NCBI GenBank assembly: GCA_947172415.1
Contig: OX359191.1
Coordinates: 8,231,130-8,295,129 of the forward strand
Length of the DNA: 64,000 nucleotides
Source of the DNA: Chondrosia reniformis
Taxonomy: Eukaryota; Porifera; Demospongiae; Chondrillida; Chondrillidae
Direction: 5' to 3'
Both the position numbers and the translations under genes were made by a program. This document shows, in pieces, positions 21,701-33,700 of this stretch (positions are counted from its first letter, which is position 1; every line of letters begins with the position of its first letter). The notes below the pieces were generated by a model. It was given only the letters and a program-made list of their open reading frames with translations, was not told where the DNA came from and searched no databases.

Positions 21701-24700
21701 TTTGCCTTCTTCTCCTTGGTAGACAAAGGTGGAGTTCTCTATGATAATCCTGGAGACTTGCTGCTTGTAAGTTCCTATTGTGATAGAAGCTCACCTCAAT
21801 ATGAATTTGGTCACTCACCTAATTGGCCAGATTGCCAGTGTCCAAAAAATTCAAGTGTACGTATGTCTACATTGGCATTGTACAGGATGGGTTTGGCTGT
21901 AATTATTAATGTACGTATAATGTATAGTAAACCAACTGGCACATAGTGTAGGCCTGTAAATAAGTGTACTTGTATATTTATGCAACGTATCACATATGTA
22001 AAGTATAGGTTTTCTCTAGTGTCAAACTCTGCTTATTTGATTGGGTAGAATTGTCATATTCACAATTTGAAGAGTTTCAAAACTCCTGCCCCAACTCCCG
22101 AAATCCATCTGTGGCCATCAGCACTCTCCTTTGGTTAGTTTCCTGTAGTATGTGTGTATGCCTGCATGTACATTACTTGAGTTCTCGTGATTATTTTTAC
22201 TGTAGAAGCCTTGGTCTTGACTCCTGGCAATATTATACCGTTATACTTTAGTGGAATGCAAAAGAGAGTGAGTTTTTCTTGTATATTTCATTGCTCAAGT
22301 GTATGATTGTTATGGATTGAAATCTAACAGTTCCCCTGGTGTTTGTGTAACCAGTTCATTAGCTGTAGCTATTTAAGGTGCAGGCTTCTTATTGTCCATT
22401 CCTTTTAGTTTGTTTGTTGTACTCTGACGAGGCCACAGCATGTGGTTGAAACATCAGTAATGATTTAGTAATGATTTATTGTAAATCAATTGGTTGGAAT
22501 CGAACGAATTATCAATACAAATCATTTTTATGGGTAATCTTTGTAAATAAACCAAATTAACAACTAAAGTGATTGTTTATTGTAATCATGAGTATATTTG
22601 TAGAACTCTTTAGCCTAGTGTGTGATTATGTCTTGAGTTTGTGACTGATAAGAGAGGTTGAGCCAAATATCTTGTAGTATACTGGTTTACTTTGTGCACA
22701 CTGCACATGTCAGCGGTGTGTTCGACTGGTAAGGAGGACATGCTAATCCATTGCAGTTGGCCCTCATCATAATACCTGGAGAAGGATTGGTGTTTGCTCC
22801 GCTTCCTGGAACTGCTTCAGCTGAGAAATCCATGCAAATTGTTGTCTTTCTTCCTTCGCGATTTTTGGCTTTACCCTCAGACATCATGTATCCATAGTAC
22901 TCCCTACTCCACCCAGTGGGGCAGGTGTAACGAGCTGGAACCATTAGCAGCTGTGATCTACCATTGGCATTACAGACCACACAAGGCATGTCTGATTGAT
23001 CTAGACTATTGTATGGTGAACTTCTGTCTCTAATCTCATACTCTACTCCATACAGTTGTGCTCCCAATGCGTTAGTATCATCCTCAGATAGGTATTGAGG
23101 ATTGTTGGGAAGACAATGGTGGTCACTGGTACCACCGCTATGGTCATATTTAGCACCCGCTGCTCTTCCTGAATACACAACATCAGCTCCACTTGGACAT
23201 GTAGTCCTTCCCCACCTGACATAGACAGCTCCACTTGAGGCACTGTCTCCCTTTGGTCCATCTCTGCCTTGTTCACCCATCAGTCCCGGAACACCAGTCT
23301 CCCCAGGAGGACCAGGAGGACCTATGGGACCAACATCACCAGGAGAGCCTCTATCTCCTGGTCTGCCTGGTGGACCTCTATCTCCCAAATCACCACTTGG
23401 CCCAGGGGGACCAGAAGGGCCAGAAGGACCTGGAGGTCCCTGTGGTCCTACTTCACCTAGTTCACCTTTTTGTCCTGTAGCACCATCTGCCCCTGTAGCA
23501 CCAGGAAAACCATCACGACCATTATCACCAGGAGCACCTCTATCTCCCTGTGCTCCTGCTCTGCCTGGTACACCTTTCTCTCCCGGAGCACCATCTGCAC
23601 CTCTAAACCCAGGAGGACCAGGAGTACCTATATCACCTCTCTCTCCCTTTGGTCCTACTATACCTGATTCACCTTTCTGACCTTTAGAACAACCTGCCCC
23701 TGGGGTACCAGGCATGCCTAGGGTACTATTACTGTCAGGAATGCAAGAATCACCCTTCTCTCCCTTTAGTCCTACTGTACCTGATGTACCCTTCTCTCCC
23801 TTAGCACCATCTGGCCCTGGGAAACCAGTAGCACCATCCTCACCAGGAGTGCCATTGATGCCATCGTCTCCCCGTGGTCCTACTCTACCTGCTTCACCTT
23901 TTGGTCCCGGAGCACCATCCGCCCCTGGAACACCTTGACGACCTACGGGACCATCATCACCAGGATTACCTGCATCTCCCTTTGCTCCTGAGCTGCCTGG
24001 TGCACCTCTTACTCCCTTAGGACCAGGTGGCCCTGTGGGACCAGAAGGGCCAGAAGGACCTGAAAATCCCGGATGTCCTACTGCACCTAGTTCACCTTTT
24101 TGTCCTGGAACACCATCCGCCCCTGGAGCACCAGGAAAACCAGTAAGACCAGTATCACCAGGAGCACCTCTATCTCCCTGTGCTCCTGCTCTGCCTGGTA
24201 CACCTTTCTCTCCCGGAGCACCATCTGCACCTCTAAACCCAGGAGGACCAGGAGTACCTATCTCACCTCTCTCTCCCTTTGGTCCTACTATACCTGATTC
24301 ACCTTTCTGACCTTTAGAACAACCTGCCCCTGGGGTACCAGGCATGCCTAGGGTACTATTACTGTCAGGAATGCAAGTATCACCCTTCTCTCCCTTTAGT
24401 CCTGCTGTACCTGATGCACCCTTCTCTCCCTTAGCACCATCTGGCCCTTGGACACCAGTAGCACCAGTAGCACCATCTGCACCATCTGTACCATCCGCAC
24501 CAGGAGTGCCTTCCTCTCCCTGTGGTCCTGGTTTACCACCTGGTCCAACAGCACCCCTTTCCCCTTGGGGACCAGGTATACCATCTAACCCAACGGGACC
24601 AGGACGTCCAACTGCCCCTGGGAAACCAGGAGGGCCTGGTGGACCTCTATCTCCTTTTGCACCTAATCCTGTTTGCTGGTTAGAGCAGACAGCATCCCTG

Positions 24701-27700
24701 CCATCCCTTCCTGCAGGACCAGGTGGACCAGGTGGACCCTCTCTTCCATCTCTCCCTGGTAATCCCACTTTGACTGCTTCACAGTTGTCTTCACTTGTCT
24801 GCCTTTTCCTCAAGCCACGATTGACATGAGTAGAGCCTATAATGTGTAGAGATGAAATACTACGTATATTGTTTATTTACATTAGAAGACTCTATATAGT
24901 CATTTAAAGGTCTAGTCTACAAAATGTTTCTAGGAGAGCGATACTCAGTCATTTGCAATATGTAGCTGGTTATAATAGCTATTAATGTATACCTCTGGTG
25001 ATGGATGTTCCTTCAATGATAAGAGCTCCTGTTATAACTACAAGGACTGTCATCAGAGCCACTTTAGAACTGGTCTTCTCCATCCTTCTAAAGTTGTTTG
25101 CTGTTTATCCAGTCAAACCACACAATGACCCTTAGGAGGAAGCCAGCTAGTTTTATAAGCTCAGACCAGCGATCATCACACTTATATAGAGGGATAGCTT
25201 GCAGAGATTCAGCCATCTGGTATATCAATTTTATATTTCCACTTGCCCAGGGCTTGAGAAAGACTGAAGCCTTAGTGTAATGGTAACCACAAGACGCCCA
25301 GGTGCACCAGGTACACAAGTAGCACCAGGTACATCAGAAGGACCTTCTCTTCCATCTCTTCCTGGTAATCCAACTTTTACTGCTTCACAGTTGTCATCAC
25401 TTTTCCTCAAGGCATGATTGACAAAAGCAGAGCCTTAAATGAAATGTGTTGAAATGAAATTATCAATAGACTGTAGAGTCATTTAGAATTATAGTCTACA
25501 GATATTGCAAGAGCTGTGATTAGATTGTGATTAGCCACTTTCATGAGGAGTTCTAGTAGTCTTCTTCATCCTAACTTGTTTACTTTCAAGTAATTAAATT
25601 ACAGATGATGTTTATACAGTACGTATAGATAAAGAATCTTTGCTGCTACTATAGCGTACTCTGTTCCTGTTATTGATATGGTATCCTTTCATAAGTACCT
25701 GTATATATTACCAAGGGGGGTGTCTATTGCTTTTTCAAATGTTGTGATGAAATGCAAATACTACACATGCACTCAATATTTGTGGTCCTCTAAAAGGAAG
25801 AACTTGGGTGGAATTACTGAACTGTTGGATTATTTGATAATTCCAATTAAGGCTCCTCATTGGCAAAATGTAAAATGGGGAAGTTGACCCACTATATATA
25901 TGTATATACAAGAAAGGGATCATGTGACAAGGATAATCATACAGAAGTGGCATATATACCGTATTATCTCTAATATAAACCAGGGGGTTGTATTTTTACA
26001 AACCCCTTTGAACCTGGGCTTTTATTGGAGACTGGGTTTGTATAAGAGACTGGGCTTTTATTTTTTCAACCCTTCAATTCAATTGGTAAATCAACTGTGT
26101 TGGTACAATTTCCATGTAAACTACAGCACCAGTCAGAAAGAACTGAACGTTTTCCGTCCATATGTGCATCCATACCCTTCAGCCATCGTCAAGATTAGTC
26201 AATAGGACGATACTTTATTAACAGCTTAATTGATACTTGGTTAACACTCGCTACTCGCCTCAGTCTCGTTACACTACTTTAATTGCACACCTTTGCTTTA
26301 ACACTTAAACAATGTACGGGTAAAAGGCGCCCTTTTACATACGGCTACGGAAATCGTTCAGTTTTTTCTGGCTGGTTGTCAGTGGACTTATATTGGGGAC
26401 TGGGCGGGGGCTATTTTTTCAATGACTCGTAAAGGTGGGCTTCTATTGGAGACGGGCTTGCATTAGAGATCTGGGCTTATATTAGAGATAATATTGTAAG
26501 TGACTTAGCCATACACATCACTTCCATGTTCGGTATAGCTAAAATAGTGATGATGTGCCCAAATATGGAATGATGTGCATGGTTAAGTCACTTAAATTTC
26601 AGTATATATGCCACTTCTGTATGGTTATCCTTGTCACATGATCCCTTTCTTGTTTTGCTACTTTTTCCAGATGTGCTGGCATCCCTGCTTCTATTTTCAT
26701 TTTTAAATTACCTTGTATTCCCTCTTTTTCTTGTTAAAAAATGTTTCTTTGTGACAAGTTGAAAATAGCGTCATGAAAAGAAGAGATAACCAAGAGCTCT
26801 TAATTAAAAAATGGCAACAAAAAGTTTCCTCTAGTCTGATGTGCTGTATGTAACCATCTCTGCTCAAATTGTTTTAAAATAGAAGCATGCCTAATCCCTA
26901 GTTTCTAAAACTGTTTGGACGATGTGCCCTTAAGATGTAGTTATCTATATGCGCGTTTATGCACTAGCGTGAAATAAAGGAAGAAGAAGAAGAAGAAAAT
27001 ATGAAAAACCGGAAGTAATCCTGCAACTGTTTTACCAACTTGGAGCCTGTATGCGCTCTTCAAAACAACTTTCCCTCGTATAAAGAACTAAAGACGCATT
27101 CACTTCTGTGTTATCCGTAATACATTGAATAGAGCTGCCATGTTTTTTGGCCATCCCTACTTAGAGAGTACTACGGTACTCCCTGATATGTATAGTAAGT
27201 ATATGATGGTATATGACGTGGTACGTGTTAAATATATGCTGTTTGATTCAGTATATAGGAGTGTACATACATACGTAGATATGTGAGTGCTACCAGAATG
27301 TTATGTTGCAGAATATGGAAATTGATATTTTTCAAGAAAGTGACTGTGACATATATTCATGGCTTTTATACTGTAACAGCTGATTACAGTTTAATAAGGT
27401 GTATATATTATTATTATTATTATTAAATATCAATTTGAATTGTGCTACATAATGTAAGGAAATATGGCTGGTTGACATATAGCATTAGTACTCCAATTTG
27501 TTAATGAGTATAAAGTGATGTGTAGTTTGTTATCATTCTCCTGAACTTTTCTGTTACTTTGTGCACACTGCACATGTCAGCAGTGTGTTCGACTGATAAG
27601 GAGCATATGATTGTTATGGATTGAAATCTAACAGTTCCCCTGGTGTTTGTGTAACCAGTTCATTAGCTGTAGCTATTTAAGGTGCAGGCTTCTTATTGTC

Positions 27701-30700
27701 CATTCCTTTTAGTTTGTTTGTTGTACTCTGATGAGACCACAGCGTGTGATTGAAACATCAGTAATGATTTAGTAATGATTTATTGTAAATCATTTGGTTG
27801 GAATCGAACGAATTGTCAATACAAATCATTTTTATGGGTAATCTTTGTAAATAAACCAAATTAACAACTAAAGTGATTGTTCATTGTTATCATGAGTATA
27901 TTTGTAGAACTCTTTAGCCTAGTGTGTGATTATGTCTTGAGTTTGTGACTAATAAGACAGGTTGAGCCAAATATCTTGTGGTATTCTGGTTTACTTTGTG
28001 CACACTGCACATGTCAGCGGTGTGTTCGACTGATAAGGAGGACATGCTAGTCCGTTGCAGTTGGCCCTCATCATAATACCTGGAGAAGGATTGGTGTTTG
28101 CTCCGCTTCCTGGAACTGCTTCAGCTGAGAAATCCATGCAAATTGTTGTCTTTCTTCCTTCGCGATTTTTGGCTTTACCCTCAGACATCATGTATCCATA
28201 GTACTCCCTACTCCACCCAGTGGGGCAGGTGTAACGAGCTGGAACCATTAGCAGTTGTGATCTACCATTGGCATTACAGACCACACAAGGCATGTCTGAT
28301 TGATCTAGACTATTGTATGGTGAACTTCTGTCTCTAATCTCATACTCTACTCCATACAGTTGTGCTCCCAATGCGTTAGTATCATCCTCAGATAGGTATT
28401 GAGGATTGTTGGGAAGACAATGGTGGTCACTGGTACCACCGCTATGGTCATATTTAGCACCCGCTGCTCTTCCTGAATACACAACATCAGCTCCACTTGG
28501 ACATGTAGTCCTTCCCCACCTGACATAGACAGCTCCACTAGAGGCACTCTCTCCCTTTGGTCCTTTTCTGCCTGGTTCACCTGTCAGTCCCGGAACACCA
28601 TCCGCCCCAGGAGCACCAGGAGCACCTACGGGACCAACATCACCTGGAGAGCCTCTATCTCCTGGTCTGCCTTGTGGACCTCTAACCCCCAAATCACCAC
28701 TTGGCCCAGGGAAGCCAGGAGGGCCAGAAGGACCTGGAGGTCCTGGTTGTCCTGTTATACCAGTATCACCTGCTCCTCCCGGAAAACCATCCAACCCTGG
28801 ATCACCCTGAGGACCTATGAGACCATTTGCACCAGGAGCACCTCTATCTCCCTGTGCTCCTGCTCTGCCTGGTTCACCTCTCTGTCCCGGAGCACCATCT
28901 GCGCCTCTAAACCCAGGAGAACCAGGAGTACCTATCTCACCTCTCTCTCCCTTTGGTCCTACTATACCTGATTCACCTTTCTGACCTTTAGAACAACCTT
29001 CCCCTGGGGTACCAGGCATGCCTAGGGTACTATTACTGTCAGGAATGCAAGTATCACCCTTCTCTCCCTTTAGTCCTGCTGTACCTGATGTACCCTTCTC
29101 TCCCTTAGCACCATTTGGCCCTGGGAAACCAGTAGCACCATCCTCACCAGGAGTGCCAGGGATGCCATCGTCTCCCCGTGGTCCTTCTCTACCTGGTTCA
29201 CCTATCTGTCCCGGAGCACCATCCACCCCTGGAACACCTTGACGACCTACGGGACCATCATCACCAGGATTACCTGCATCTCCCTTTGCTCCTGAGATGC
29301 CTAGTGGACCTCTGTCTCCCTGAGGACCAGGTGGCCCTTGGCGTCCATTAGCGCCAGAAGGACCTGGAGGTCCCTGTGGTCCTACTTCACCTAGTTCACC
29401 TTTTTGTCCTGGAGCACCATCCGCCCCTGGATCACCAGGAAAACCAGTAAGACCAGTATCACCAGGATCACCTCTATCTCCCTGTGCTCCTACTCTGCCT
29501 GGTTCACCACTCGGTCCCGGAGGACCATCTGCACCTCTAAATCCAGGAGGACCAGGAGTACCTATCTCACCTTTCTCTCCCTTTGGTCCTACTATACCTG
29601 ATTCACCTTTCTGACCTTTAGAACAACCTTCCCCTGGGGTACCAGGCATGCCTAGGGTACTATTACTGTCAGGAATGCAAGTATCACCCTTCTCTCCCTT
29701 TAGTCCTGCTGTACCTGATGTACCCTTCTCTCCCTTAGCACCATCTGGCCCTTGGGCACCAGTAGCACCATCCGCACCATCCGCACCATCCGCACCAGGA
29801 GTGCCTACCTCTCCCCGTGGTCCTGGTTTACCACCTGGTCCAACAGCACCCCTTTCCCCTGTGGGACCAGGTATACCATCTGCCCCTGGGGGACCAGGAC
29901 GTCCAACTTCCCCTGGGAAACCAGGAATGCCTGGTGGACCTCTATCTCCTTTCGCACCTAATCTTGTTGTCTGGTTAGAGCAGACAGCATCCCTGCCATC
30001 CCTTCCTGCAGGACCAGGTGGACCAGGTGGACCCTCTCTTCCATCTCTCCCTGGTAATCCCACTTTGACTGCTTCACAGTTGTCTTCACTTGTCTGCCTT
30101 TTCCTCAAGCCACGATTGACATGAGTAGAGCCTATAATGTGTAGAGATGAAATACTACGTATATTGTTTATTTACATTAGAAGACTCTATATAGTCATTT
30201 AAAGGTCTAGTCTACAAAATGTTTCTAGGAGAGCAGTACTCAGTCATCTGCAATATGTAGCTGGTTATAATAGCTATTAATGTATACCTCTGGTGATGGA
30301 TGTTCCTTCAATAATAAGAGCTCCTGTTAAAACTACAAGGGCTGTCATCAGAGCCACTTTAGAACTGTTCTTCTCCATCCTTCTAAAGTTATTTGCTGTT
30401 TATCCAGTCAAACTACACAATGACCCTTAGGAGGAAGCCAGCTAGTTTTATAAGCTCAGACCAGCGATCATCACACTTATATAGAGGGATAGCTTGCAGA
30501 GATTTGGCCATCTGGTATATCAATTTTATATTTCCACTTGCCAAGGGCTTGAGAAAGACTGAAGCCTTAGTGTAATGTTAACCACAAGATGCCCAGGTGC
30601 ACCAGGTACACAAGTAGCACCAGGTACATCAGAAGGACCATCTCTTCCATCTCTTCCTGGTAATCCAACTTTTACTGCTTCACAGTTGTCATCACTTTTC

Positions 30701-33700
30701 CTCAAGGCATGATTGACAAAAGCAGAGCCTTAAATGAAATGTGTTGAAATGAAATTATCAATAGACTGTAGAGTCATTTAGAATTATAGTCTACAGATAT
30801 TGCAAGAGCTGTGATTAGATTGTGATTAGCCACTTTCATGAGGAGTTCTACATTCCACTGGTCTTCTTCATCCTAGCTTGTTTACTTTCAAGTAATTAAA
30901 TTACAGATGATGTTTATACAGTACGTATATACAAAGAATCTTTGCTGCTACTATAGGGTACTCTGTTCCTGTTATTGATATGGTATCCTTTTATAAGTAC
31001 CTGTATATATTACCAAGGGGGGGTATCTATTGCTTTTTCAAATGCTGTGATGAAATGCAAATACTACACATGCACCCAATATTTGTGGTCCTCTAAAAGG
31101 AAGAACTTGGGTGGAATTACTGAACTGTTGGATTATTTGATAATTCCAATTGAGGCTCCTCATTGGCAAAATGTAAAATGGGGAAGTTGACCCACTATAT
31201 ACGTATATACAAGAAAGGGATCATGTGACAAGGATAATCATACAGAAGTGGCATATATACTGTATTATCTCTAATATATACCCGGGGTTTGTATTTTTAC
31301 AAACCCCTTTGAACCTGGGCTTCTATTGGAGACGGGATTGCATTAGAGATCTGGGCTTGTATTAGAGATAATATGGTAAGTGACTTAGCCATACACATCA
31401 CTTCCATGGGACATTGTACATGGAAAAATTAAAGGCCTCAGCCTTTTATGTCCCTGTGTGCAAGTTACCAAATGGTCTCTAACCCTTTTGTTTATGTGAA
31501 TGCATGCAACCAACCGTCGGTACTCCTAGCTCACACTCAAGGCAAATCAAATCTGTGGTGATTATTGGCTGAGACCCCCTGAGACTGGAATTTTTGCTGA
31601 TAATGGCATGCAGATGCATCATCTTCAGCACCTATGGTGCCCCAAAAATCTTTGCTGCTACTATCGCATACTCGCAACTGTTGTTGATCTGGTATCCTTT
31701 TATAAGTACCTGTATATATTACCAAGGGGGAGTCTGTTGCACAAAACGTTTCCAAATGCTGTGATGAAATGCAAATAATACACATGCAATATTTGTGGTC
31801 CTCTAGAGGGATGATACTCAGGTGGAATCTTTTTTCTTGTTAATATTACTTATATAGAAGGATAGCTTGCAGACATTCGGCCATCTGATATATCAATTTT
31901 ATATTTACACTTGCCAGTAAGGGCTTGAGAAAGACTGAAGCCTTAGTGTAATGTTAACCACACGATGCCCAGGTGCACCAGGTACACAAGTAGCACCAGG
32001 TACATCAGAAGGACCATCTCTTCCATCTCTTCCTGGTAATCCAACTTTTACTGCTTCACAGTTGTCATCAGTATCTGCCTTTTCCTCAAGGCATGATTGA
32101 CAAAAGTAGAGCCTTAAATGAAATGTATAGAAATGAAATAATTTATATTATCAATAGACTGTAGAGTCATTTAAAAGTCTAGTCTACAGATATTGCAAGG
32201 GGGGTGCATTTCATGAGGAGTTCTACATTCCACTAGTCTTCTTCATCCTAGCTTGTTTTCCTCCAGGCATGATTGACAAAAGCAAAGCCTTAAATAAAAT
32301 ACTAATGTTTACTATATTTTATATCAATAGACCGTAGAGTCATTTAAAAGTTCTAGCTTGTTTACTTTCAAGTAATTAAATTACACGGATGATGTGTATA
32401 CAAACAAGTAGTTTGAGTTTAAAAAACCATCTCTGCTCAAATCTTTTTGAAAGATTGCTAACATTTTTAAAACATGCCTATTCCCTAGTTCCTAAAAACT
32501 TTAGACGATATGCCCTTAAGATGTAGTTATCTATATGCACGTTTATGCACTAGCGTGAAGTAAAAGGAAGAAGAAGAAAGTAAGGAAAACCAGAAGTAAT
32601 CCTGCAACTGTTTTACCAACTTGGAGCCTGTATGCACTCTTCAAACGTATACAAACAAACAAACATTAGAAGTTTAAAAGAACTAAAGACACATTAATCT
32701 GTAATACATTAAATACGGCCGCCATGTTTATTCGGACCATCCCTACTTACTAGAGAGTACTACCGTACTCTCTGATATCCATAGTAAGTATATGATGGTA
32801 TATGACATGGTGTTAAATGTATGCTCGGACATGTAGTCCTCCCCCACCTGACATAGACAGCTCCAATAGAGGAATTGTCTCCCTTTGGTCCCACTATGCC
32901 TGGTACACCTTTCTGTCCCTTAGCACCTCCTACCCCCGAGCAACCAGGAGTTAAGGCCTGGTGAACCATTATCTCCTTTCGCACCTAATCCTGTTTGCTG
33001 GTTAGAGCAGACAGCATCCCTGCCATCCCTTCCTGCAGGACCAGGTGGACCAGAAGGACCCTCTCTTCCATCTCCCCCTGGTAATCCCACTTTGACTGCT
33101 TCACAGTTGTCATCAGTATCCTGCCTTTTCCTCAAAGCATGATTGACAGTAGTAGAGCCTTAATGTGTAGAGATGACATGCAGTAATTTAGAATCATTTA
33201 AAGGTCTACATAATGTTTCTAGGAGAGCAGTACTCAGATATCTGTGAGTTTAAAGCTGCCAATACTGGGATATGGTTTACTGTAGATATTCATCCTGAAC
33301 ACTGTCCTGTATAACCTCACTTATACACTTTAGTATGTATATATTAATGGTACAATACTGATTGAAGGAAGCACTGAGTGTATACAATGTATACCTTTCA
33401 AATTCCACATTTGACTTGTCTGTATTGACAACAGTCACTGTATCTTCTCTGGTGATGGTAGTCTTGATGTAGTTGATTTCCTGTTGCATCCAAAATATGA
33501 GTATTCCTTCAATGATAACAGCTCCTGTTAAAAGTACAAGAGCTGTCATCAGAGCCACTTTAGAACTGGTCTTCTCCATCAGATTTATAACTTTACTAAT
33601 GAATACTTAAAAGTCTTGTTCTACTGTTATACTAATTTACTGTACTAGTGTTTTAGGATGTTTACTGTTTATTTTGATGGGGGCAATGATCATCAAACGT

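Larger units (their letters stand above)
22305..25950. repeat. Tandem duplication unit 1 (collagen copy A)
   Basis: The 3' flank, the whole two-exon collagen gene, its intron, the 5' flank and a 5' fragment match unit 2 (27604-31260) almost base for base, offset by about 5.3 kb. The repeat includes non-coding sequence, so it arose by segmental duplication and is recent. Confidence 0.9.
27604..31260. repeat. Tandem duplication unit 2 (collagen copy B)
   Basis: This is the counterpart of 22305-25950, including flanks, intron and 5' fragment. Its left border is the collagen remnant at 27553-27603. Confidence 0.9.

Noticed and set aside
23235..24829. Long Pro/Ser/Gly-rich open frames on the plus strand over the collagen genes
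   Set aside because: They are reverse-frame shadows of Gly-X-Y codons; the minus strand has splice sites, a start and a conserved C-terminal domain.
32760..33135. Copy C as a functional mini-collagen
   Set aside because: A frameshift near 32955, the missing helix and C-terminal domain, and an apparent intron phase mismatch argue for a pseudogene.
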